DNA from: Brienomyrus brachyistius
Lineage: Eukaryota; Chordata; Actinopteri; Osteoglossiformes; Mormyridae
Assembly: GCF_023856365.1 (NCBI RefSeq)
Contig: NC_064540.1
Coordinates: 3,717,501-3,781,500 of the forward strand
Direction of reading: 5' to 3'
DNA length: 64,000 nucleotides
Part shown: piece by piece, positions 1 to 8,306 of the stretch
How the letters are laid out: each line of letters opens with the position of its first letter
Numbering within the stretch: position 1 is the stretch's first letter
Made by a program: the position numbers and the translations under genes
Notes under the pieces: model-generated
The model's input: only the letters and a program-made list of their open reading frames with translations
Told to the model about the DNA's origin: nothing
The model's database searches: none

Positions 1-1480
1 GTAAGGGATGAGTTGCTATGAAAAGGGCATGATTTCATTCACAACTATGGATTATAAAATGTCTGACAAGAAAATGGTAAACGGGGAAATATTACACTGT
101 ACAGATGAGAGATTTATGGAGAATATTTTGACTGATATATTGGCCAGTTGCAAAATTACTGATCTGGATTTGTTTTAAATGAAATTAAATTTTAAATGAT
201 TTTACAAACAGTACATTCTGTATGCAAAGAGTGAGGTTATGAGAAAGTCATTTTGATTTTCATATGCGTCCTCATGTTTTTGTTGACTAAAGGTGGAAAA
301 GCCATTGTATTGACAAGGAACACTAACTTCTTTTGACTTTTAATTTTAATTTGTGTAATTGTATAAGGTTAGACAGAACTTTTACAGCCTAGTCAGGCTG
401 AACTGTAACTTTGTACAGATTAATGACCGAGGAAGATAGGTTAAGATGTGAATCAGGTTTTCCAATAATATAGCAAACATTTTCTTGAACTACTGACTAT
501 TTATAGATCAATTATTATTAGTGGTAACAAGACAATACGTCTGTAAGTTTACATTTTTTAATTGAAGAGAATGGAAGCGTGTTTGGGTGGTTGGAGAAGG
601 TATTTACAGGTCGGGTGTTGAGTGCGACAGGATTTTAAACTTGAGGTACACAAGGGTAGGAGTGTGGTTTAAACGGGAGCAGTTGTATTTTTTAGATGCC
701 ATTATAAGACTAGATTACCAGAGTATTGTGGGAAATGGGATACCTTTCTGAGTACCACTGCAGTTGCTAAAACCATTCAGTCTGGCTTTATTTTGTGTAA
801 ATAATCCTTCCAAAATCTGTCTATTTATAAGGTTTAAGAAGGGAAAACCATGTATAGACTGTGATTAATTGTCTGCATTGTACTTTATGATGTAAATGTG
901 TTTAAAAGACGGTGACACTTTCAAACGCCTCCCGTTACTGTTATTTTGTGTATTTTGCGTTAAAGACAAATATGGTGGAGAAGCTGAAAACACACAAAAA
1001 AAAATCTTTGTATACGCATTCTGAAAGGTACTTTCTTGTATATATTGTGTTAGCATGAATAAACTGTGATGTGGATTTTAGATGTAAATACACACATTTT
1101 TTTCCTACTCACTTAACCGCGTTGATGTGGAATTCATTAATAATGCCTAACATTAAAAATTATGTTTTACCGACTCATTTGTACCACCGTGTATTATTGG
1201 AATTTGTTTATCGTTATCTGGCTATAAAGTTTAATTAAATTTGACAGGATAAAAAGTACCAAAAAGCTAATTACACAATTGGCATATTGATCAGCTATTG
1301 TGCTTCCTGTTTTCTAGGGAGCAGGAATGAACATTAACTTACTTTTTCTTGTTACAATTATTAAACAATGGGTATTTTTTCTTAATTACATTACAAACGC
1401 ATTTATCAATTAAACTTTAAATGGGATAAAGCCTCTGTTTTTGTAATATACAATTGGGAGTGTAATTTTAATTATTTAAA
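1..1480. other. Non-coding AT-rich stretch, possible 3' UTR of an upstream + strand gene
   Basis: No convincing ORF or splice-bounded exon is seen. An AATAAA on the + strand near 1056-1061 would fit a poly(A) signal, so this may be the 3' UTR of a gene entering from the left. In human the gene upstream of MANF is, as I recall, DOCK3 in the same orientation, so a dock3 3' UTR is a possibility but is inference only. Confidence 0.25.
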
Positions 1481-1489
1481 AAGGGAAAA
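1470..1489. repeat. LINE target-site duplication, left copy
   Basis: Direct repeat partner of 2932-2951. Both begin AATTATTTAAA and differ at two of 20 positions. It lies beside the tandem 3' tail of the LINE, as target-primed reverse transcription predicts. Confidence 0.65.
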
Positions 1490-2931
1490 TTATTAGAATA
1501 GAATAGAATAAACCTTTATTATCCCATGAATGAGAAATTTAGGTGTTACAGAGCTCTTGCACAAAAACGTAATATAGAACAATAGGAGCAGGTAGATACA
1601 CAAAGATATAAATACAAATGTACAAAAGTTTTGGAAATAAATAAAGATGTACAGAGATATGTACAAAATGTACAGAGATATGTACACAAGTGCGGGGGTG
1701 GGGTGGGGTGTGAATGATCCTGGTTACAGCATGTGATATGTCAGTTAAACATATATGAGTAAAAAATACTCACGCTAAACTGTTATAATGTCTGACAGCC
1801 GCTGGTAAGAATGACCTGCGGTAGCGCTCCTTCCTACACTGTGGGTGTAGAAGTCTATTGCTGAATGAGCTGCTCAGAGCTCGTACAGTCTCATGCAGGG
1901 GGTGGGAGGTGTTGTCCATAATGGATGTTAGCTTAGACCGCATCCTCTCATCCCCAACCTGCTCGATGGATTTCAGTGGGCAGCCCAGGACAGAGCTGGC
2001 CCTCTTCACCAGTTTGTCCAATTTCCTCCTGTTCCTCTCTGCAATTCCACCACACCAGCAGACCACAGCATAAAAGATAGCAGATGCTACCACAGTGTCA
2101 TAGAAGGACCTTAAGAGAGTCCTGTTCACCCCAAAGGATCTTAGCCGCCTAAGCAGGTGAAGACGACTTAGACCCTTTTTGTAAACTGCCTCAGTGTTTG
2201 TAGACCAGTCCAGTTTGTTGTTTAGGTGAACACCCAGGAATTTGTACTCCTTCACCGTTTCAATGTCCAGACCCTGGATGTTCACCGGTGTAGTAGGAGA
2301 AGACTTCTTGCTGAAGTCAATCACCAGTTCCTTCGTCTTGCTGGCATTAATATGAAGATGGTTCAGTTCACACCAGCTGACAAAGCGATCGATGACCCCC
2401 CTGTATTCCAGCTCGTTCCCCTCTGACACCCGACCAACAATGGCAGTGTCGTCTGAAAACTTCTGTAGATGGCAAGTGTCCGTGTTGTAATTGAAGTCCG
2501 CAGTGTATAGGGTGAAGAGAAAAGGGGCGAGTACTGTTCCTTGTGGGGCCCCCGTGCTACAGACTACCACCTCAGACACACAGTCCCGGAGTCTCACATA
2601 CTGGGGTCTCCTGGTGAGGTAGTCCGTAATCCACGCAGACAACTGATGGTCCACTCCCGCTCCCTCTAACTTCCCCCTCAGCACTGAGGGCCGGATTGTA
2701 TTGAAGGCACTTGAGAAGTCAAAGAACATGACTCTCACAGTGCTCCTAGCCGTCTCTAGGTGAGAGAAGGCCCGATGCAGCAGGTAGATGACAGCGTCAT
2801 CCACCCCGATGTTCGGCTGGTAGGCAAATTGCAGCGGGTCCAGATCCCTCCTGACTAGCGGGCGAAGGTGGTGAAGTACAATCCTCTCCATGGTCTTCAT
2901 CAGGTGTGAAGTCAGTCAATTTACTCGGAGT
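1490..2931 (-). mobile_element. 5'-truncated non-LTR retrotransposon (Rex1/CR1-like LINE)
   Basis: The element reads on the minus strand and carries the C-terminal two thirds of a reverse transcriptase, followed by a short 3' UTR ending in a TATTC-type tandem tail (GAATAGAATA on the + strand at about 1495-1510). It is flanked by an imperfect 20-bp target-site duplication at 1470-1489 and 2932-2951, with two mismatches by my alignment. The endonuclease domain and the start of the RT are missing: homology seems to begin just upstream of 2900, after a stop codon. This is the usual 5' truncation of a LINE copy. Family assignment to Rex1/CR1 is from remembered fish elements. Confidence 0.85.
1770..2900 (-). 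pseudogene. Reverse transcriptase fragment of the LINE
   Basis: A 376-codon open frame holds most of a non-LTR reverse transcriptase. Visible motifs are FDFSSAF (residues about 60-66, first catalytic Asp), GAPQGTVLAP (about 117-126) and FSDD (about 148-151), the second catalytic Asp pair in the xxDD box. The C-terminal part (SSVLG..., SHPL..., FSNRLLHP, RRSFLPAAVRHYNS) matches the tail of this fish LINE class as I remember it. No endonuclease domain precedes it and a stop lies a few codons upstream, so the copy cannot make a complete ORF2-type protein although its frame is still open. Confidence 0.85.
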
Positions 2932-2951
2932 AATTATTTAAACAGGAAAAA
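2932..2951. repeat. LINE target-site duplication, right copy
   Basis: Direct repeat partner of 1470-1489, placed at the truncated 5' end of the LINE. The two mismatches suggest that the insertion is not recent. Confidence 0.65.
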
Positions 2952-3084
2952 ATGAATAGAATATATTGGATGCAATCCATTCGAAGGCTAGTATCATAGA
3001 CTACAGTTTTATTCTGTTATGGACTGTCTCTGTAACTTAGAAAACACAACCTATCAACATAGACCATTTATAAGCACACATTTA

Positions 3085-3661
3085 CACTATATGGACGAAA
3101 GTATTGAGACACAAGTTCTTAAGCGTTGAATTTAGATGTTTCATTCAGACCCATTGCATGAAATCAAGCACCTAGCCATGCAGTCAGGTTTACAACATTT
3201 GTGAAAGAATGGGTCATTCTGAAGAGCTCAGTGAATTCAAGCATATAACACCTTTGGGATGAACTATAACAGATTGTGAGCCAGGCCTTCACATCCAGCA
3301 TCAGTGCCTGACCTCACAAATGCTCTTCTTGATTAATTAGCAAAAACTCCCACAGATACACTCTGAAATCTTTTTTGAAAGTCTTCCCATAAAGAATGGC
3401 AGCCAGTTCAGCTGCAAAGGGGTGACCAACACCATATTGATGCTCAGTGGCATGAAATCATCATATTCGGCCCCGCAGTCCAGACCAACCCAGTTATTTT
3501 CCCAATTTTCTAAGTCCCCTGTCACTCAGGGGCCCTTGGAATCGTCCTAACTTTCCCCCACCTTGCAGTGCTTCTGTTGATTCCTAAGGATTTAGAATGG
3601 GATGCCATAAAAGTTCCTGCAAGTTAAACGACCAGTTATCCCAATACTTTTATCCATATAG
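3085..3661 (+). mobile_element. Internally deleted Tc1-like DNA transposon remnant
   Basis: The left end reads CACTATATGGACGAAAGTAT and the right end is its approximate inverse, finishing in ATCCATATAG, with TA on both sides as expected for Tc1/mariner insertion. The interior keeps the start of the transposase region (ATG at 3209, reading MGHSEELSEF) joined near 3241-3250 directly to the C-terminal part (CACCTTTGGGATGAAC, then GCTCTTCTTGATTAATTAGC). About 1 kb of transposase, including the DDE core, is therefore missing. Between about 3450 and 3590 lies sequence I do not recognise in the family, probably a later insertion. The copy is non-autonomous and dead. Confidence 0.75.
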
Positions 3662-4065
3662 TACATTCGGTGTTTACAAGCTGTACAAAGTCAAATAACA
3701 CAGAACAAATTTAATGGATATTGAATACACTTGGATTTACCACACTCGAGGGCATCCCAAATGTTAAATTGTTACATTATATCTTTACATTCCATTACAG
3801 ATATTACTCATATGGGAACTTTTTTCCCTTTTCCGCGATTACATACATTAATTTCTTCATTCTCTCTAGGTTACTAATGAAATATGTATATGCATATGAT
3901 GCATAATATTGCTGTGTTTTTTTAAATAAAAGAAATTCTGTCTGCCATTCCGTCCGAAGAAGATGCCCTAATTATTCTCTGACTAGTCTGAAACCGAACA
4001 GTGATGCATTTCTCATGAATCTATCAAGAAGGGGCGGAGTTCAGATAAGTGAGCCGCGCTAGGCG

Positions 4066-4072
4066 CACGTCA
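4066..4072 (-). promoter_or_regulatory. UPRE-like / CRE-like core (TGACGTG)
   Basis: The minus strand reads TGACGTGC, matching the TGACGTG core bound by XBP1, ATF6 and related bZIP factors. It lies about 350 bp upstream of the manf start codon and about 30 bp from the ERSE-like site. Such short motifs are common, so function is inference. Confidence 0.35.
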
Positions 4073-4100
4073 TCGAGCCTAAAATCGTGCCTTGATTTAA

Positions 4101-4119
4101 CCAATTAAAGGGCGCCAAC
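4101..4119 (+). promoter_or_regulatory. ER stress element-like motif upstream of manf
   Basis: CCAAT, nine bases, then CCAAC. The ERSE consensus is CCAAT-N9-CCACG, so spacing is exact and the second half differs at two bases. Mammalian MANF is known to be induced by the unfolded protein response through an ERSE-type site; that this motif does the job in this species is inference. Confidence 0.4.
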
Positions 4120-4266
4120 TGGACTCTGGCCCTGTAATAAACTAAATTCGTCCAATCGGCGTTCTGTTTCTGCTGTCTCTCAGAGAATGAGCAAATGGGA
4201 TTGCGATGAGTTAAAGCCCTTCCCTGTTCAGCAGCGAATCGGAACGTTTTTGGGAGGCGCTCGAGA

Positions 4267-4273
4267 CCGGAAG
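4267..4273 (+). promoter_or_regulatory. ETS-type motif near the presumed manf transcription start
   Basis: CCGGAAG sits in a small CpG-rich patch about 150 bp before the start codon, with a GC box (GGGGCGGAG) near 4031. No TATA box is obvious. This is a typical CpG-type promoter arrangement, and the transcription start is probably between here and about 4330. Confidence 0.35.
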
Positions 4274-4417
4274 CTGTTGTTCAATCGAAACAGCTTGCGC
4301 TAGTTTCTCATATACCGGTGTCGTACCGGGTGTGCTCGGGTGAGAAATAAGTGAATAAGTAAGCCAAATATTTTTTTTTATACCCTAAACTAAAATATTA
4401 TAGCTAGTAGATTTAAA

Positions 4418-4505
4418 ATGTTGCGTTTAAGTGGCTTCTCTGTTGCTTTAGCTCTTGTACTTGTACCTAGCGGCAGTGATGCTTTGAAAGAGGGGGAATG
4501 TGAAG
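4418..4505 (+). CDS. manf: manf exon 1 (signal peptide)
   Basis: Encodes [17 protein letters not shown] and the first mature residues through GECE. The donor is AAG|GTGAGT, leaving phase 1. The 5' UTR boundary is not determined. Confidence 0.93.
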
Positions 4506-6097
4506 GTGAGTTTTTTTTCCCCTTAATTGCTGGATGTTAACCTAAACTGTTAACTAAATTAAACTGTTAGTTGCTGACATAGAAGGGTTAACCCAAGGTA
4601 TATTTAAGAATCACCGAATACTCTGGGGGAGTCACAGCGGCTTCTCGGTAATCTTGTATTTGCATAGGTAGCGTTGACGTAGGCTTATTGAAATGATTTA
4701 TTTCGTGACTGGATAAAATTGTATCAGTTAAATGGACGTGCGTGGTAAATTTTGTCAATTATAACTTATGAAATCGCCGACTTTAGGCACATTGTGCTAG
4801 ACTGTTCTGCCATTAGCATGCTATTTTGCTAGCCACCCCAGTGAGCGATGTGATGACATGTTTAGTAGTTCTGTCTTGAAGTGACACCTATGTATAGACG
4901 TATGCAGAGTGCGCCAGCTGAAGGAAACTAGTGTATATCATTACTACATTAGTTGTACATTTTTTTCTCTGCTTTTATAGTCTATTTATAGTCTAATTAT
5001 TCCATAGGTCTTTCTTGATTAATCAAAACCACGTATGAATTTGGGTTGAAGTCGCGTTGTCCAGTAGTTTCCTTCTTGAAAAGTTTGTATCCTCTTCTAC
5101 AACTGAACACTTTTTAACAGAGGAGGGCCCAGAGTAATCTCTTTCTTTTACTGTTCCAGTGTGTGTGAACTTCCTGGGCAGGTTTTATCAATCTTTGAAA
5201 GACAGTGATGTCAAGTTTAACAATGAAGCCATAGAGAACGCCTTGGTCAAGGCTTGCAGTGATGCCAAGGGGAAGGAGAACCGGCTGGTGAGTCTTTTAG
5301 ATGGTTATTCGGAGAAACTGCTGACACTTCTGAAGTGTTATCGGTTAAAACTTGTCAGCTGCGTTTTCTTTTCAGTGTTACTACATTGGAGCAACAAATG
5401 ACGCGGCGACCAAAATAACGAATGAAGTCTCCAAGCCATTAAGCTATCATGTGCCTGTGGAGAAGATTTGTGAAAAGCTGAAGAAAAAGGACAGTCAGAT
5501 ATGTGAACTGAAATATGGTAAGTAAACTGAGAACCTCCTGTCTGTGACTGTTATGTGCATATAATTCGGTTCTGATGATGCCAGTATGTCTGAATGATAA
5601 AATAGTTGGTTATATTTAAGAAAACAAAAGTAATTTAATGAATCAAATTTATACACAAGACATTAACTGGTAGTTATTCTATATATCTATTCATGGAACG
5701 AGCCTGTGTTAATTCAATAAATACATGGCTTCTATGTTCATTTTATCGTTCTACATATCATACATCATACATATGCTGTTCATTATTATAAATAGCCTGC
5801 ATACTGGGCTCATTGTATATATGCTTAAAACAATGGTTATTTGCTGTATTTCCTCAGTTTGCTTCCTTGTGTAAGGGTTTATGCCACCTAAGAGAAACTT
5901 GTCTGTTGACAGACAAACAAGTGGATCTGAGCTCAGTGGATCTAAAGAAGCTGAAGGTGAAGGACTTGAAGAAGATCCTGGAGGAGTGGGGTGAGGTGTG
6001 CAAAGGCTGCGTGGAGAAGTCGGACTTCATCCGCAAGATCAATGAATTGATGCCCAAGTACGCCCCCAGTGCGGCAAAAGTACGGACAGACCTGTAA
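4418..6097 (+). CDS. manf: Mesencephalic astrocyte-derived neurotrophic factor (four exons)
   Basis: Coding exons 4418-4505, 5160-5287, 5376-5517 and 5913-6097 join in frame to 180 codons plus TAA, close to the human protein (about 180). MANF is a soluble ER luminal and secreted factor that protects cells during ER stress. Residues 1-22 form a hydrophobic signal peptide. The mature chain has the eight conserved cysteines (the first pair in ECEVC), a saposin-like N-terminal part with GRFYQSLKD and KGKENRLCYYIGAT, and a SAP-like C-terminal part from about residue 127. The CxxC is CKGC (149-152), and the chain ends in RTDL, a KDEL-like retention signal. All introns are GT-AG. The start has A at -3 and fits the signal peptide. 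Lineage alternative: cdnf, the paralogue, but the sequence reads as MANF. Confidence 0.96.
5160..5287 (+). CDS. manf: manf exon 2
   Basis: 128 nt between TTCCAG and GTGAGT. It encodes [11 protein letters not shown] through GKENRL, the first helices of the saposin-like domain, and ends in phase 0. Confidence 0.95.
5376..5517 (+). CDS. manf: manf exon 3
   Basis: 142 nt between a pyrimidine-rich TTTTCAG and GTAAGT. It begins with [14 protein letters not shown] and ends with ICELKY plus one base. It holds the [14 protein letters not shown] segment typical of MANF. Confidence 0.96.
5913..6097 (+). CDS. manf: manf exon 4 (SAP-like domain, CxxC, RTDL end)
   Basis: 185 nt after GTTGACAG. It encodes [15 protein letters not shown] through CKGC and NELMPKYAP to RTDL, then TAA. 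The acceptor pyrimidine tract is short, but frame continuity and protein match fix the boundary. Confidence 0.95.
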
Positions 6098-6915
6098 TGA
6101 CTGCTCTGAAAGAGGGAGGGGGCCAGAGGCTTCAAGGGTGGGGAGAGGGTAACCTTTTTTCCAATGTGTGCTATGTGGACCACCCAATAGAATGGGATAG
6201 ATTTTTTTTATATATATGTATAATCGTTTAAATCTTCACTTCAAACCAAGAAGAGAGAAGATGAATTCATGGAAAAATGAGCTCATTCTTCATTTATACT
6301 GGTCATAAATGCATACAATGTTATGAAAATTGGCAGAGTTTTTCATTAAAAAATGGGAAAAGATTGTTGTTTCAAGCTATGATCATATTGATATGACTTC
6401 CTGTTTCCTGAGTTATATGCGACTCCCAGTGTTTGCTGCACTGGGGGTGAGATTTTGCTAGTTTAAGACACTGCTTGTGATCTTAAACATCACAGAAGTG
6501 TTACAGCTTGCATGGCAACAAATTGAAACAATCTTGAGTATATTTTATGAATTAGACCAGGCTTAATTCTCATTCATGTTTAGATAATTTGTTTATAACA
6601 AATTAGCTTATTAAGGAGTGAGATGAACTAGATGGTGGATTCTTTATGATGGTCTGACAAATTTTTATAATGTATTTTAAAATAAGATACCACCTTAGCA
6701 CTGCAGCATTGTCTTCAATATTTCATTTTCTGTGCATCTGTTGTGAAAGCAGGAGGCTCCAGTTTATGGTTAGTTATCTTCATTAAAGCAACATTTGTAT
6801 GAGATTGTGACGGGTGCGGGTGGTACAAGATTTCACATATATTATTCTCACATTGAGCTGGGATCAATGGGTTACATGGCAGTCAAACATTAGTTTGATG
6901 CTAATAAAACGTCTC
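6098..6915 (+). other. manf: manf 3' UTR (probable extent)
   Basis: AT-rich non-coding sequence follows the stop codon. Candidate poly(A) signals are ATTAAA at 6345-6350 and AATAAA at 6903-6908. Which one is used cannot be told from sequence. Confidence 0.5.
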
Positions 6916-7239
6916 ATTTCAACTTTGCACAATAGGCACAATGTGCATGTACCCTGGGATGGTGTGTAATACTTTTAAACTGCTTTATCTGCTGAAATGG
7001 TCACCTTTTTAGCTGGTGAACCTGCTGCACACGATTCCAGTCCTTGTAATGAGTCCCTCATGCCCATACTGACTGAAATAGAAATGCCTTGATTCCTGTC
7101 CAAGTGCTGATTCATCATAAATGATCCATTTAGTTTCAGAATTACCTGGCATCATGATTCTTACGTTAAGTGCTGCTGGTATTCTTCCGATAAACTATTT
7201 AATAAGGTTTGGTCAGGCTGTTGAATTATTAACTTGCAC

Positions 7240-7375
7240 GCAGCACCTAGGGGTAGAGTAGGTCTTATTGGGAAGTACCATTGCCTGGGGTTTGAGTCCC
7301 ACCTCTACTCTGTGTGACATGCAGTTGGGCTAATTGGTGTCTTTTAATTGCCTGTAATGGAAGGCTGATAGTTGG
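7240..7375 (+). repeat. Degenerate SINE-like repeat
   Basis: Contains a tRNA B-box-like GGTTTGAGTCCCAC, then CTCTGTGTGACATGCAGTT and TTAATTGCCTGTAATG, which resemble the body of common fish tRNA-derived SINEs. No clear tail or target duplication is visible. Confidence 0.4.
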
Positions 7376-7699
7376 GTATCAAATTATATAAAAGGATCCA
7401 TTTGAGTTAATAATTCATAATTTCTCAAATCATGTATGTTGAAAACATGCATCCAGGGTTCGACAACCACTGAAACGCGAGTATGAATGACTAATTTTGA
7501 ACTTAACCAATGAAAATGCATTACACTGATTTATAATTTTTTTAGAAAGTATATAAAGCACCTGGGGAAAACAGTCTGCAGAAAATACAAAAAAAGGAAA
7601 AAATGGGTTTATTGTAAATATTTCTATGTCTGTCCCACTCCAAATATTTCTATGGTTTAAATTCCATGTCAGTCTTAGGTGTGACGTTATTTGTCTCAT

Positions 7700-7735
7700 T
7701 TCCATCCATCCATTTTCCAAACCGCTTATCCTACT
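7700..7735 (-). repeat. Solo repeat tail (ATGG-type)
   Basis: On the minus strand it reads AGGATAAGCGGTTTGGAAAATGG followed in part by GATGGATGG. This is a very common 3' tail of fish SINE/LINE elements, here without the rest of the element. A related piece (GGTATAGAAGATGGATGGAT) lies at 44288-44312. Confidence 0.45.
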
Positions 7736-8009
7736 TTCAAATTTCTCATTTTTCTAAAAGCACTCTGAACTCTTCTGTAAACTTATTTTTCTATTTTTAT
7801 TAGCATTTTTTAACTCAATAATAGTTACAGACGTAGCGAAAAGTCAGAAACTGGATTTAAAATATAAACTACTAAGTTTTTCCAGTACTGGGCACGTGAA
7901 CTTAAGGCATTCGCTCAAGATACAGCCAGTTTACTATCAAACAGGTAACAAGACTACACGTAATACTTGACCATGACATCCTCCTGCCCAAACTTGGACG
8001 TACGACGTA

Positions 8010-8016
8010 TGACGTC
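8010..8016 (+). promoter_or_regulatory. rbm15b: CRE-like motif in the rbm15b promoter
   Basis: TGACGTC within a CpG-rich patch (ACGTACGACGTATGACGTCG). It matches seven of the eight bases of the CREB site TGACGTCA and lies about 300 bp upstream of the start codon. Confidence 0.35.
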
Positions 8017-8081
8017 GGTCTCCACACGCTACGTCGAAACTAACCCCTCCCACAGGCGAAGCGCGCACATTCCTTTTGTCC

Positions 8082-8092
8082 AAGATGGCGGC
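8082..8092 (+). promoter_or_regulatory. rbm15b: YY1-type initiator element (AAGATGGCGGC)
   Basis: Exact match to the extended YY1 motif AAGATGGCGGC. In vertebrate housekeeping promoters this element lies just downstream of the transcription start, so it places the rbm15b start near 8050-8090 and gives a leader of about 220 nt. The ATG inside it is followed by an early stop. Confidence 0.55.
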
Positions 8093-8306
8093 CTAGGTGC
8101 GGGCTGACTGATGCTAGCTAGAATGTTTTAAAAAATATACTTTAAAACAAGCTCAAAAAAGCTTCTGATGTCTTAAACACCCGCTGCTGTTTGATCGTTT
8201 CTGCAGTTGAGTACCGTTTACGGAAATTATTGGAATTGCATTCGGAGCGGGTTGTTGTTTTTGTAGCCGCAAGAAAAAAGTTTGAGCATCATTTGAAAAA
8301 AGAAAA

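Larger units (their letters stand above)
6916..7969. other. manf-rbm15b intergenic DNA
   Basis: No gene is seen. It holds a degenerate SINE-like piece at about 7240-7375 and a short repeat tail at about 7700-7735. Confidence 0.5.
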
